The notes beneath the pieces were generated by a model. The model was not told where the DNA came from, searched no databases, and worked only from the letters and a program-made list of their open reading frames with translations. From Oceanobacillus chungangensis (GTDB lineage Bacteria; Bacillota; Bacilli; Bacillales; Amphibacillaceae), in the NCBI RefSeq assembly GCF_003369565.1, contig NZ_PIOD01000001.1, forward strand, positions 124,001 to 188,000: a stretch of 64,000 nt of DNA. Reading direction: 5' to 3'. Shown here one piece after another: positions 47,127 to 57,456 of this stretch. Each line of letters starts with the position of its first letter. Position 1 is the first letter of the stretch. The translations under genes and the position numbers were made by a program.

Positions 47127-48086
47127 ATGGCAGCCGATTTTGAACTTGCAACGTTTGCTGGTGGGTGCTTTTGGTGTATGGTCGAGCCTTTTGATACAAG
47201 GCCAGGAATAGAAAGTGTAGTATCTGGATATACCGGAGGAACAGTTGAAAACCCGACATATGAACAAGTTTGTTCCAATACTACAGGACATGTGGAAGCA
47301 GTACAAATTAAATTTGACCCGATGATTATGTCATACGAACAGCTTGTTCAAACGTTTTGGCAACAAATTGATCCAACAGATCCTGGCGGCCAATTCCACG
47401 ATAGAGGAGAGTCTTATCAAACAGCAATTTTCTATCATAATGATTTACAAAGGCATATTGCTGAGGACTCTAAACAGAAATTAGATGCAAGTGGAAAATA
47501 TAATAAGCCAATTGCTACAAAGATATTACCTGCTGCAACTTTCTTTCCTGCTGAAGAAAAGCATCAGGATTATTACAAAAAACAACCCTTTCATTATCGT
47601 TCCTATAAAAAGGGATCTGGCAGAGAAGATTTTATTAAATCAAACATAAAGATGCCCATTGACAAGTCAAGATTGAAAGATAAGTTAACGCCAATTCAAT
47701 ACGTTGTAACACAAGAGAACGGAACAGAAAGACCGTTCCAAAACGAATATTGGGATAATGAGAAAGAAGGAATCTATGTAGACCTGATTTCTCGGGAGGC
47801 TTTATTCTCTTCAACTGATCAATATGATGCGGGTTGTGGTTGGCCAAGCTTTACTAAACCAATTGATAGCTATCAGTTAGAGGAAAAGACAGATACAACT
47901 CATGGTATGATTCGTACGGAGGTAAGAAGTAAAGTAGCGGATTCTCATCTTGGACATGTCTTTGAGGATGGACCAGTCGAAGCAGGTGGACTGCGCTATT
48001 GTATGAATTCAGCAGCAATGGAATTTATTCCAAAAGAAGAAATGAAAGAAAAAGGCTATGGAAATTACTTAAGGTTATTTAAATAA
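47127..48086 (+). CDS. msrAB: Fused peptide methionine sulfoxide reductase MsrA-MsrB
   Basis: 319 residues. It repairs both S- and R-methionine sulfoxides. The MsrA domain is N-terminal (GGCFWCM, catalytic Cys14; [22 protein letters not shown]). A linker near 155-175 leads to the MsrB domain with [23 protein letters not shown] and [11 protein letters not shown] (catalytic Cys near 292). B. subtilis has separate msrA and msrB genes, so the fusion in A-B order is a difference. The start follows TTGGAGGA. Confidence 0.96.
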   Translation: MAADFELATFAGGCFWCMVEPFDTRPGIESVVSGYTGGTVENPTYEQVCSNTTGHVEAVQIKFDPMIMSYEQLVQTFWQQIDPTDPGGQFHDRGESYQTAIFYHNDLQRHIAEDSKQKLDASGKYNKPIATKILPAATFFPAEEKHQDYYKKQPFHYRSYKKGSGREDFIKSNIKMPIDKSRLKDKLTPIQYVVTQENGTERPFQNEYWDNEKEGIYVDLISREALFSSTDQYDAGCGWPSFTKPIDSYQLEEKTDTTHGMIRTEVRSKVADSHLGHVFEDGPVEAGGLRYCMNSAAMEFIPKEEMKEKGYGNYLRLFK

Positions 48087-48139
48087 GTAAATTAACAATA
48101 ACATTATTATGTAAACTTAGAAATTGGAGTGGGTGTAAA

Positions 48140-48343
48140 ATGATTCATTTAGATTGGGAAAATAGAGAAACAATGAAACAAATTGAATGTGTTCATGCAG
48201 ATGCAAAGAAATTCATGGTGAATAATAAGTTAACACCGGGCAAGACATATGATGTTAAAAATGAATCGGATGAATTCTACTTTATTATAGACAACAGCAA
48301 CCGAATTGGTGGATTCTTAAAAGATTATTTCAAGGAAATATAA
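48140..48343 (+). CDS. Small conserved protein, DUF6501-like
   Basis: 67 residues, MIHLDWENRETMKQIECVHADAKKFMVNNKLTPGKTYDVKNESDEF..., ending GGFLKDYFKEI. The LTPGKTYDVKNE and NSNRIGGFLKDYF pieces match a small protein family common in Bacillaceae that I remember as DUF6501. It looks like a single small beta-rich domain. The start follows TTGGAGTGGG, and a terminator closes it as a single-gene unit or the end of msrAB. Function unknown. Confidence 0.8.
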   Translation: MIHLDWENRETMKQIECVHADAKKFMVNNKLTPGKTYDVKNESDEFYFIIDNSNRIGGFLKDYFKEI

Positions 48344-48350
48344 GATTTTT

Positions 48351-48384
48351 AAAGATAACAGGGTTTCCCCCTGTTATCTTTATG
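48351..48384 (+). terminator. Terminator after the DUF6501-like gene
   Basis: The stem AAAGATAACAGGG/CCCTGTTATCTTT with loop TTTCC is followed by ATG; moderate T content in the stem end. Confidence 0.75.
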
Positions 48385-48497
48385 TAAACCTTTGTTAATA
48401 TAGATTATTCTTTGTAAAAATGCTAATTAGAGTTATAATAGATGTACAATTTCTAATATAGCGAAAGTACATAAATCCCAATAAAGGAATGATCGAT

Positions 48498-49055
48498 TTG
48501 AGAAAAATATATTTTGTTCGACATTGTTCTGCTTTTGGGCAACATAAAGATTCACCATTAACAAATGATGGAATTATGCAAGCGCAACTTCTTGCAGATT
48601 TTTTTGAAGAACAAAATATTACCTTTGATCAAATAGTTTCTAGCCCCTATTTAAGGGCAGTTGAAAGTATTAAACCTTTTGCAGAAAGAGCAGGGATTGA
48701 CATAGAAGTTGATAATCGTTTAGAAGAACGTATACTTAGTGACGAGCCGATTGAAGACTGGTTGGAGGAATTAGAATGCTCCTTTAACGATTACCACTAT
48801 GCATTACCTGGTGGAGAATCTGCAAATGAGGTAATCAACCGTGCAAATGAGGTATTAAAGCCAATCCTAAATGGGCATTCGGTAACAAATGCAATTATAG
48901 TAAGTCACGGAAATCTATTAGCATTAGTATTTAGTCAGTTCGATAAAAGCTTCGGTTTTAATCAATGGAAAGAGCTAGGAAATCCGGATATATACTTACT
49001 AGAATCCAATGATGTTGATATCATTTCGTTTAAACGTATATGGGATAGCAAGTAA
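48498..49055 (+). CDS. Histidine phosphatase superfamily protein
   Basis: About 185 residues from TTG 48498, nine bases after AAAGGA; ATG 48489 abuts the site. The active-site RHC near residue 7 (YFVRHCSAFGQHKDSPLTNDGIMQA) has the RH pair, though RHC replaces the commoner RHG. The second His is in IVSHGNLLALV. SSPYLRAVESIKPFA and ERILSDEPIEDW fit phosphoglycerate-mutase-like phosphatases. The substrate is unknown. Confidence 0.85.
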   Translation: MRKIYFVRHCSAFGQHKDSPLTNDGIMQAQLLADFFEEQNITFDQIVSSPYLRAVESIKPFAERAGIDIEVDNRLEERILSDEPIEDWLEELECSFNDYHYALPGGESANEVINRANEVLKPILNGHSVTNAIIVSHGNLLALVFSQFDKSFGFNQWKELGNPDIYLLESNDVDIISFKRIWDSK

Positions 49056-49140
49056 ACGATTCGCCTTTTATTTTTTTATTAAAATGAGTTATACTAATGA
49101 TTAGAAATGTAGCAAGCTTAGGTAGAAGGAGGCGAGCGGT

Positions 49141-49380
49141 TTGGCTTTTGTCATTACGTCACCGTGTAAAGCGGAAAAAGCAGGAGAATGTGTCGAAGTT
49201 TGTCCTGTTGATTGTATAGAACAAGGGGAGGATATGTTCTTTATCGATCCAGATATTTGTATCGATTGTGGAGCATGTGAAGCAGTATGCCCTGTAACAG
49301 CAATTTATATGGAAGATGAAGTTCCTGAAGAGGAAAATGAATATATCGAATTAAATAGATTGTTTTTCCAAGGAAATTAA
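49141..49380 (+). CDS. fer: Seven-iron (3Fe-4S/4Fe-4S) ferredoxin
   Basis: 79 residues. The first cluster motif is C-x7-C-x3-CP (CKAEKAGECVEVCPVDC) and the second CIDCGACEAVCP, the arrangement of 7Fe ferredoxins. A low-potential electron carrier. It starts at TTG 49141 after AGGAGGCG and is closed by a terminator. The tail EENEYIELNRLFFQGN is acidic. Confidence 0.92.
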   Translation: MAFVITSPCKAEKAGECVEVCPVDCIEQGEDMFFIDPDICIDCGACEAVCPVTAIYMEDEVPEEENEYIELNRLFFQGN

Positions 49381-49436
49381 ATGTATTTCGTTTGCGATCG
49401 GTTAGTGACATAATAACTGTACATTGCACTAGGTGA

Positions 49437-49478
49437 GAAAAGAAGCCATTACTATTAAAGTAGTGGCTTCTTTTATTT
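49437..49478 (+). terminator. fer terminator
   Basis: AAAAGAAGCCA...ACT/AGT...TGGCTTCTTTT stem followed by ATTTTT. Confidence 0.85.
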
Positions 49479-49575
49479 TTCTGTGTAAAAGTATTATAAA
49501 TACAAGCCTTAAAATTTTTAATTGAATGACAATATACTATAATTAGATAGAGAGCATAATTTGATTACATCGTAA

Positions 49576-50736
<1,161 letters not shown>

Positions 50737-50751
50737 AAAGGAGCTTTAGAG

Positions 50752-51891
50752 TTGAAAATCGCAATTGTAACAGAAACCTTTTTACCTTCTACTGATGGCG
50801 TCGTAACAAGACTTACACAAGCTGTTAAATATTTTCGCTCATTGAATCACGAAGTATTAGTAATTGCTCCTGATCTTGGCATTACTGAATACGAGGGTGC
50901 TAAAGTAGAAGGGATTAAAACGATTACATTTCCGTTTTATCAATATCGAAAGTTTTCCTTACCATCCAAAAGGATTAAAGAATTATTGGATACATTTCAA
51001 CCCAATATCGTGCATGCAGCGAATCCGGCCTTAATTGCAGCATCTGCTGTCCGTTACGCAAAGAAATTAGATTTTCCATTACTTGCATCATATCACACGC
51101 ATATTCCAAAGTATTTAGATTATTATAAGGTTTATAAGCCAGCAAAGCCTATCCTGTGGAGTTACATAAGAAGGTTGCATAATACTGCTGAACTAAATCT
51201 TTGCACATCAGAAACGATTAGAAGTGAACTGTTGGAGCAAGATATTCATCATTTACATGTATTGCAGCGTGGAGTTGATACTAAGAATCGTCACCCAAGA
51301 TATTATGATATAGAAATGCGTAATCGATTAACAAATGGGGATAAATCGAAGAAATTACTTATATTTGTTGGCAGATTAGCAATCGAAAAAGAAATTCATA
51401 AAATAAAACCATTATTAGATGCTAGAGACGATATTTCACTAGCCATCATAGGTGATGGACCAGCAAAAAATGACTTAATGAATGTATTTAAAGATACAAA
51501 CACAATTTTCACTGGATTTCTACATGGTGAGGAATTATCAAAAGCATTTGCATCAGCTGACGCATTTATTTTCCCATCTGTAACCGAAACACTTGGATTA
51601 GTAATACTGGAAGCGATGGCATCTGGATTACCGGTAGTTGCAGCTAAAAGTGGTCCGACAATAGAACAAATCAATGATGGTGAAACTGGATTATTATTTG
51701 AAAATGAAAATATTGGTAGTCTGATCAGTGCAATGAACAAATTAGATGATGAAAACGTATTACAACAAATGCGCAAAAATGCACGTAAAGAAACCGAGAA
51801 ATTTTCCTGGGAAAAAGCATCTCAACAATTATTAGATTTCTACACACAAACAATTAAATTACATGAAGATAAAAACCTGGTTGCAAAATAA
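50752..51891 (+). CDS. sqdX: GT4 glycosyltransferase, SqdX/SQD2-like
   Basis: Probable sulfoquinovosyltransferase that moves sulfoquinovose to diacylglycerol at the inner membrane. It has 379 residues. The N-terminal domain shows SYHTHIPKYLDYY and LQRGVDTKNRHPRYYDIEMRNRL, which resemble SQD2. The donor domain has FVGRLAIEKE, IIGDGPAKNDL and the E-x7-E segment ETLGLVILEAMASGLPVVAA. It starts at TTG 50752 after AAAGGAG. The assignment of SQDG acceptor activity rests on sequence resemblance plus linkage to sqdB; a related glycolipid transferase is the alternative. Confidence 0.82.
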   Translation: MKIAIVTETFLPSTDGVVTRLTQAVKYFRSLNHEVLVIAPDLGITEYEGAKVEGIKTITFPFYQYRKFSLPSKRIKELLDTFQPNIVHAANPALIAASAVRYAKKLDFPLLASYHTHIPKYLDYYKVYKPAKPILWSYIRRLHNTAELNLCTSETIRSELLEQDIHHLHVLQRGVDTKNRHPRYYDIEMRNRLTNGDKSKKLLIFVGRLAIEKEIHKIKPLLDARDDISLAIIGDGPAKNDLMNVFKDTNTIFTGFLHGEELSKAFASADAFIFPSVTETLGLVILEAMASGLPVVAAKSGPTIEQINDGETGLLFENENIGSLISAMNKLDDENVLQQMRKNARKETEKFSWEKASQQLLDFYTQTIKLHEDKNLVAK

Positions 51892-51910
51892 TATACAACC
51901 AGGTTTTTAT
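51874..51910 (+). terminator. sqdBX terminator
   Basis: AACCTGGTTG/CAACCAGGTT stem overlapping the sqdX stop, followed by TTTATC. Confidence 0.85.
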
Positions 51911-51991
51911 CTATAAAACCGAAAAAAATCTATGTTTATCTCACTATCATAAGTATACTTTAATATGAGACGTAATTTAACGCTTTTTTGA

Positions 51992-52026
<35 letters not shown>

Positions 52027-52032
52027 GAGGGA

Positions 52033-52587
52033 TTAAATAAAACAATAACTACTTTTAATCTCTAGTGTTATGTTTACCCTTTCCGTTGTATAATTGGATT
52101 TAAGTCTTTTTATCTCCTTAAATTTTGGATACTTATAATACATGTCAGAGTAAGCTTCTTATGCGTATGTCTTTTCCTTTGTTACCTTATGTGTTGCTTT
52201 TGACTTGTTTGTAAACAAATAGTTAGGCTTTATCGATATTTAGAGCATACAGATTAAAATTGGACTTAAACTTACTTTGTTTGAAGTTTGGATTGAAGCT
52301 TTGGTCGTCTATTGGAGATATTGTCCCTAATATCCGCATATACACTGGTGAAGCTACTTTATCTAAAATTTACATGTAATCCTAAAAGATCACAAGACCA
52401 TAGTAATTACAGGCAAATAACCCCACTAAGGTTCGGAAAACCCTACCGAAACGATGTTTGTTCCATCAGGAATTACATTACCTCTTTTGGATAAATTGCA
52501 TATTCCCTTGTTCCAATTACATACTCATATACTAACCATGATCATCTTTACTGTTCTTACACCTTTACGTGATTTATTGTCCGTCAT
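52033..52587 (-). pseudogene. Decayed gene of unknown family
   Basis: A perfect AAAAGGAGGG site precedes ATG at 52585-52587 (MTDNKSRKGVRTVKMIM...), which stops after 20 codons. Downstream, different frames read protein-like segments: VYEYVIGTREYAIYPKEVM, then VYMRILGTISPIDDQSF, KSNFNLYALNIDKA, KSKATHKVTKEKTYA and YKYPKFKEIKRLKSNY. They are broken by stops and shifts up to about 52033. I do not recognise the ancestor. Confidence 0.45.
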
Positions 52588-52961
52588 GATTAACCCTCCT
52601 TTTGTTCGTTATAAAATGTATAACCCCCGATAATTTTCTCACTCGTAATTTTTATTGTTCTTTATAAAAAACATACTATAAAGACATCCATAAAGTTAGT
52701 GCCTTACAAAAAGACATTAAAAAAACCGGATTTGGTATCGTCTATGTGATCTAAAACAAGTAAAAACACTGAGAAGTTTATGAAAAAAAGGAGATTTTTA
52801 TTTGTTTACATAATATTATTATCGTTAAACTCTTTTTAAAAACCTGCTTCTTAACGCTGCCGTTGGAAGCATACATGAATCCTTGAGCTTGAAAATTTGA
52901 TTATTGTGATCAACTAAATGACTAAATAATATTAGAAAGCAAATACGTTGGTATGCTCTTT

Positions 52962-53099
52962 TTAGTATCCTTCTATGAAATCAACAATCACTCTTGGATA
53001 TTCTTCTCTTTGGATCCACCTTAGCTCCTTCTCCGTTTTATCAAACCATTCCCCTTTCCACCTTTTCTCTCTAAAATGTTTTTGAAATAGATTTTTTGA
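52962..53099 (-). pseudogene. 3' fragment resembling a GIY-YIG/T5orf172-type protein
   Basis: A 45-codon frame reads SKNLFQKHFREKRWKGEWF, then DKTEKELRWIQREEYPRVIV, and ends DFIEGY with TAA at 52962-52964. The HF-x-EKR-x-KGEWF pattern is like the end of GIY-YIG-related nuclease domains. A stop immediately precedes it in frame (TGA) and no start is available, so this is a remnant. Confidence 0.4.
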
Positions 53100-53243
53100 T
53101 CAACTTCCTCCAATTACAATAGCCTATTTTACCTTTTAAATTTGTCAGAATAACCCTCCAATAAGAGGAATCTAATATAAATGAATGACCATTTTTAATC
53201 CATTAAAGAGATGCTCATAAGTACATTCCCTTTTTTCTAATCC

Positions 53244-53267
53244 CAACTAACCTGCTCCTTTAGTAAA
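53244..53267 (+). repeat. Short dispersed repeat B, copy 1
   Basis: AACTAACCTGCTCCTTTAGT. Related copies are at 62116-62134 and 63255-63279. Confidence 0.5.
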
Positions 53268-53271
53268 TAAC

Positions 53272-53310
53272 TTATAAAAATAGCGTCAACCCTGCTGGCT
53301 TGACGCTATT
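53272..53310 (-). terminator. Terminator of the APH-family gene
   Basis: AATAGCGTCAA/TTGACGCTATT stem. On the minus strand it is followed by TTTTTATAAG. Confidence 0.82.
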
Positions 53311-53335
53311 ACTATTCATTTAGTTCAAAACTCTT

Positions 53336-54133
53336 TTAAATCCATTCTTTTCCATGTTTACGAATGAATTGAAGCTCATTCTGATAATGTTCAAGTTGCC
53401 TTCCATCGATCATTTTTTGAAAAGCTATATCGCCCTCTTTGGCTTTCCTTTGCATGGTTTTACATAAACCTTCTACTCGAAGCAGCACCATCTCTAAAAA
53501 ACCTTTCTCCATTCCCTCAATACCATAGGATTCAAAAAATAATTTAACCCTTTGTTTTATACGGTCTGCATCCTTTAATGGTTCATAATAAACTGCCTCA
53601 CCTGTTTCAGTATGATAAAGTCTACTTAAAGGAACGCAAGTGTAAAGGGTATAGGCTATATCCCAAAGTCTTGGACCAGGAGCAGCATGATCAAAATCAA
53701 TAATACCTATTGGCTTTTCTTGATTAAAAATAATGTTATAGATGGCGAAATCATTGTGACATAGCACTTCAATTGGCTGAGGGGTGTTATCGATTGGTTG
53801 CCAACATTTTTCGATTGGAAAATCTTTCACAGCATCATGATAGAGACGAAGCATTTTCGCTATCTCTTTTAAAGCAATATTGGACCACATATATTTCTTT
53901 AAAGGATAATTGCCAGCTTCTCCTTTAATAAATGATAATATCTCTCTATCTTTTTCATCAATACCTAAAAACTTTGGTGCATAACTGAAACCTTTGTTTT
54001 CCAAATGCCTTAATAACTTGTGAATTTTGGGACTGTCTGGTTTTGTTTCTCGTCGAACAGTATCTCCTAAACGATAAACGTTTGTGACATTTCCTCCTGT
54101 TAGCAGCTCTTCGTTTTCGTATTGACTATTCAT
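53336..54133 (-). CDS. APH-family (aminoglycoside/choline kinase-like) phosphotransferase
   Basis: 265 residues. It has a protein-kinase-like fold with the catalytic loop CHNDFAIYNIIF near 127 (HxD...N) and the metal motif IGIIDFDHAAPG near 144 (DFD). The N-terminal lobe starts LTGGNVTNVYRLGDTVRRETKP. The true substrate is unknown. Similar Bacillus proteins are annotated as aminoglycoside phosphotransferases without proven resistance. The start follows TTGGAGTGG, and it has its own terminator. It is isolated among decayed sequence. Confidence 0.88.
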   Translation of the reverse strand: MNSQYENEELLTGGNVTNVYRLGDTVRRETKPDSPKIHKLLRHLENKGFSYAPKFLGIDEKDREILSFIKGEAGNYPLKKYMWSNIALKEIAKMLRLYHDAVKDFPIEKCWQPIDNTPQPIEVLCHNDFAIYNIIFNQEKPIGIIDFDHAAPGPRLWDIAYTLYTCVPLSRLYHTETGEAVYYEPLKDADRIKQRVKLFFESYGIEGMEKGFLEMVLLRVEGLCKTMQRKAKEGDIAFQKMIDGRQLEHYQNELQFIRKHGKEWI

Positions 54134-54194
54134 TAAACCACTCCAATTTAGGGACCCTATGTTTGTGTCAATATAAATGTATTTTTAGCCATAA

Positions 54195-54224
54195 ATAAAA
54201 GCAGATACACAAAGGTATCTGCTT
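54195..54224 (-). terminator. Orphan minus-strand terminator
   Basis: AAGCAGATAC/GTATCTGCTT stem followed on the minus strand by TTATTTATGG. The gene it served seems to be the remnant at 54433-54537. Confidence 0.6.
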
Positions 54225-54432
54225 GGTAATGGGAATTTAATTGTCCATAGCATGAATCCCTTGAATGATTTAAGATAGACAAATAAACTTATCCTTTATA
54301 ATAACGAATCGCATTGTCTCTCTATCCAATTAACTAATCATTTCAAAGTAATCCACATATGTAGTATAGATTCCCCTTTCTTTACATCTATATATTAGAT
54401 ATTACCAAAGATTGCTTGATGGGTAAAGGTAA

Positions 54433-54537
54433 TTATTTGATTATTCCATCTCTTCGGTGCATTGCTTCAAAAGAAAGAAATCATTCCTTCTTCCTCCCAA
54501 TATTCAAATACTACTTCACAACCAGTTATTTTATAGT
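54433..54537 (-). pseudogene. Frameshifted remnant, unknown
   Basis: The minus strand reads YYKITGCEVVFEYWEEEGMI up to a stop, then after a shift in a T-rich run SFEAMHRRDGIIK and TAA at 54433-54435. It looks like the end of a small gene. The family is not recognised. Confidence 0.4.
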
Positions 54538-54749
54538 ATTAAATATTGATGTTTCTTCCACTAAACTGCTGTGTTATTGAATAAGGAAACTATCTCTAAT
54601 TTAATTATAGCACCAGTTAGCTTAATAAAAATGATGCTATTCAACAATCGCGCGCCCAATTGTTAAAAATTAATACTTAAATAATATTCGAGAAGATCTG
54701 AAGTCTGATAAAGTACAAAACAAACCAAGAGGCTTTTTCTTCCGCTGTC

Positions 54750-55268
54750 TCATTTTAAATCTAAATATTCCAATTCAGTTCCATCATTGAGGATGATTTC
54801 CAAATCGAATTGAATATAGTCTGCCGGGAGGTCAAATGACTTTAGAATTTGATCGATAACATCCCTTTTGTTCGTGTCCTTAGAAATAGTCACGTTTTTA
54901 ACTTTTGTATAAATACTGTCGAATGCAGCTTTCCCCCTTAGGTGTTCATTATTTATCTCATCATCAACTTGCCCTCCGATAAAACCTGAGTTATCGTAAT
55001 TGATCTCAGCTTCATACTCTTTTTGCTCCCCAAAAGATACCTCTAAATCAATTTCACTGAAATCCAATTTTGCCATATCCGACTTCATTTTATATTGTTC
55101 TCGTGTATTATTAAGTGGACTGAGATTATCCATATTAGTTGTTTCACCTTTATCATTCTGTATAACATTTTTTTCAACTGTATTTTTTGTTTCATTTGTT
55201 TGCCCGCCACAAGCGGTTAATAAAGCAATACAAAATACTGATAAGGTGATAAACAAAATATGTTTCAT
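54750..55268 (-). CDS. YusW-like lipoprotein
   Basis: 172 residues. It has a lipoprotein signal with lipobox LLTACGG (Cys near residue 20). After a low-complexity linker, a YusW-type domain (about 78-172) reads FGEQKEYEAEINYDN, GGQVDDEINNEHLRGKAAF and ending LEIILNDGTELEYLDLK. It is exported and lipid-anchored. B. subtilis YusW has the same domain; its function is unknown. The start follows GGAGGCGG. Confidence 0.85.
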   Translation of the reverse strand: MKHILFITLSVFCIALLTACGGQTNETKNTVEKNVIQNDKGETTNMDNLSPLNNTREQYKMKSDMAKLDFSEIDLEVSFGEQKEYEAEINYDNSGFIGGQVDDEINNEHLRGKAAFDSIYTKVKNVTISKDTNKRDVIDQILKSFDLPADYIQFDLEIILNDGTELEYLDLK

Positions 55269-55894
55269 TTTCCGCCTCCATTCCTATTGCCGTTGTACTT
55301 TAATCTTAGCTAGATAGTAAAGCGCCGATTTCCTGAATAAAATAAAATCATTATTCATTTATTGGCTGGTAAAAATATGTTTCTCTACTTTTTATGAATT
55401 TCTGCTTCATTTGCTTCAAGTATTTGTTTAACGCTTAACTTCCGTTAACTCTTCATTTTCTTCCCTCATCGTCTTTCCTCCTTAACAATTTGCATATTAA
55501 GCTACATATTAAGAGGATGTCCAAAATCGCGAAAAAAATGACTAACCAATCATTTCAGCAACTCCTTTTTTACTTCCGGGAGTATTAATTTTTAGTGAAC
55601 GTGGAAGAATTTGAAGAGAATCAGCCTATCGAACATGAACTAGCAAGGAACGAGCAGGTATCTTATTAAACCAATCTTCCCCTATAGTCAAAAAAACACC
55701 GCCCTATTGCTGATCTCTCCTTGATAGGTCAAAGCACCAAATAGTTGAACAAGTAAATACGCTTTTATTACAGATTTTTCTTCGTACTGTACATTAAATG
55801 TTTTTGTATTTATTAGTATTTATTTTAAAATGACATATTTCAAATCACTTTATAATACCTTTTATTATCAATAGATTTTAATTGTGGAGAGGGC
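55269..55894. other. 626-base stretch without an intact gene
   Basis: On the minus strand a strong AAGGAGG is followed by ATG and 13 codons (MREENEELTEVKR, stop near 55432), with a shifted continuation reading SVKQILEANEAEIHKK. This is possibly one more broken small gene. A plus-strand piece VEEFEENQPIEHELARNEQV (about 55597-55660) lacks a start site. Confidence 0.4.
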
Positions 55895-55903
55895 GTGAAA
55901 AAT

Positions 55904-56824
55904 ATGGCAATAAGACCCTCGTTGTTACAAAGAGGAGATACAATTGGATTAGTTACACTTGGCAGCCCTCTTGATGCGAATATTATTAATACCAGGGTAC
56001 AGTTCTTGAGAAATATGGGCTTTGATATCGTTTTTGGCAGGTATGTTTATTCTTCTGATGGCATTGTAGCGGCATCAGCTGAACAAAGAGCAGATGATTT
56101 AATGAATATGTTCAGAGATCCGAGTGTCAAGATGATCCTTGCCACCCGTGGAGGGACTGGAGTTCAGACCATTCTTCCTTACCTAGATTTTGAAGTCATA
56201 AGACAGAACCCTAAAATTATATCTGGATATAGTGACATAACAGTATTATTAAATAGTTTATATCAATCCAGTAATTTAATTACATTCCATAGTCTGATGC
56301 TTATTGACTTCAGGCCAGAAACACCTGCTTATAACTTCAATCAATTTTTTGAAGCAACTTCTACATTGAATTCTCCCAGGTTAATCCAAAATCCATCAAA
56401 CATAGCCCTGAATGGTTTAGTGCCCGGAAATGTAACAGGTCCAATAGTAGGCGGAAATATGACTTCGTTAGTAAATGCACTTGGTACACCATATGAAATT
56501 AATACAAAAGGAAAAATTCTCTTTTTAGAAGAAACCCACTCTCCAACTAACATGATTTTTAGGTATTTAACTCAATTACTAATGTCAGGTAAATTTCAGG
56601 ATTGTATTGGTATTATTTTAGGAGAATGTACGAATTGCCTTGTATCTTATGATACAACATATGAAGATTTAATTAATACTTTATTAGTCCCCTTAGGAAA
56701 ACCACTGTTAATCAACCTTACTTCAGGTCACGGCTTTTATAAAGCTGCTATTCCAATAGGTGCTAATGTAAATCTAAATTCAACAGATAATACATTGACT
56801 GTGATAGAATCAGCCGTATCTTAG
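55904..56824 (+). CDS. S66-family peptidase (LD-carboxypeptidase/MccF-like)
   Basis: 306 residues from ATG 55904; GGAGAGGG lies 10 bases upstream, while GTG 55895 abuts it. The nucleophile Ser lies in ISGYSDITVLL near residue 110, the Glu in LFLEETHSP near 211, and the His in LTSGHGFYKAAIPIG near 276. These form the Ser-Glu-His triad of S66 peptidases. MccF members cleave microcin-type acyl-adenylates, LdcA members trim murein tetrapeptides. RGGTGVQTILPYLD (rather than a nearby cell-wall operon) does not settle which. Confidence 0.88.
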   Translation: MAIRPSLLQRGDTIGLVTLGSPLDANIINTRVQFLRNMGFDIVFGRYVYSSDGIVAASAEQRADDLMNMFRDPSVKMILATRGGTGVQTILPYLDFEVIRQNPKIISGYSDITVLLNSLYQSSNLITFHSLMLIDFRPETPAYNFNQFFEATSTLNSPRLIQNPSNIALNGLVPGNVTGPIVGGNMTSLVNALGTPYEINTKGKILFLEETHSPTNMIFRYLTQLLMSGKFQDCIGIILGECTNCLVSYDTTYEDLINTLLVPLGKPLLINLTSGHGFYKAAIPIGANVNLNSTDNTLTVIESAVS

Positions 56825-56841
56825 TGGTTTTGAAGTTTTGT

Positions 56842-57017
56842 TTAGTATGGATTGACATCAGATAGTGTTTCTCTCGTTGGTTCATAAAATTCTTTGACGA
56901 TATACTTTGCCACATCCGAATTTACTATCAATTTAATTATCCCATTTTCATTTTTCGTACTATCTTTTGCAACTCAATTAGGTTCTTGGATCCATTTATT
57001 GTAAAATGTTCATTCAT
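56842..57017 (-). pseudogene. Small gene broken by one frameshift
   Basis: ATG (57015-57017) MNEHFTINGSKNLIE, then a one-base shift to VAKDSTKNENGIIKLIV, NSDVAKYIVKEFYEPTRE and TLSDVNPY with TAA at 56842-56844. Restored, it would be about 58 residues. AAAGGTG lies upstream. The family is not recognised. Confidence 0.5.
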
Positions 57018-57101
57018 AGTAACCAAGCACCTTTCATAAGAGAGGAAGTTCCTCCAAATACTTGTATTGATGAGCACAATACAAAGGGTTGAAATAAATA
57101 A

Positions 57102-57456
57102 TTAATCCCAAATTTGTGGTCTATCAATATCCATTGTTCTCATATAATCTAATAGTTGTCCTGTGTGAATAGATTCGTGATAAGCAATACACAATAACAT
57201 ATCACCAAGTGTTCTAACTACCCTACATCAGAACGGTCTACTTTTATATTTTCTAAATCACTGGGATTGATTGACTTTATGTAACTAAGGAAATTTTCAC
57301 GATTAGGTTGGGGAAATCCTAATTCATCTTCAACTGTTGTAAATTCTTTTGCATCAAAAGGATTAGACAAATTTTTTACGCTCCACTGCCCCCTCCCATA
57401 AAAACCTGATGGTAAAGAAACTCTCATTCTAATATATGTCTTATCATTTCAGCACA
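57102..57456 (-). pseudogene. DinB-family gene with frameshifts and lost 5' end
   Basis: Read on the minus strand: TCAEMIRHILE, shift, SLPSGFYGRGQWSVKNLSN, then FDAKEFTTVEDELGFPQPN and RENFLSYIKSINPSDLENIK, shift, VRTLGDMLLCIAYHESIHTG, then QLLDYMRTMDIDRPQIWD and TAA at 57102-57104. The HESIHTGQLLDYMR end is typical of DinB/YfiT-like metal-dependent proteins. At least two frameshifts separate the pieces. The longest open part is 57218-57427. Confidence 0.7.

Larger units (their letters stand above)
54134..54749. other. 616-base stretch with an orphan terminator and a remnant
   Basis: It holds a minus-strand terminator (54195-54224), followed to the right by a broken minus-strand coding remnant (54433-54537). 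The rest is AT-rich with no gene seen. Confidence 0.45.

Noticed and set aside
52312-52494. 60-codon plus-strand frame
   Set aside because: No ribosome-binding site; it lies opposite a minus-strand decayed gene with a strong start site.
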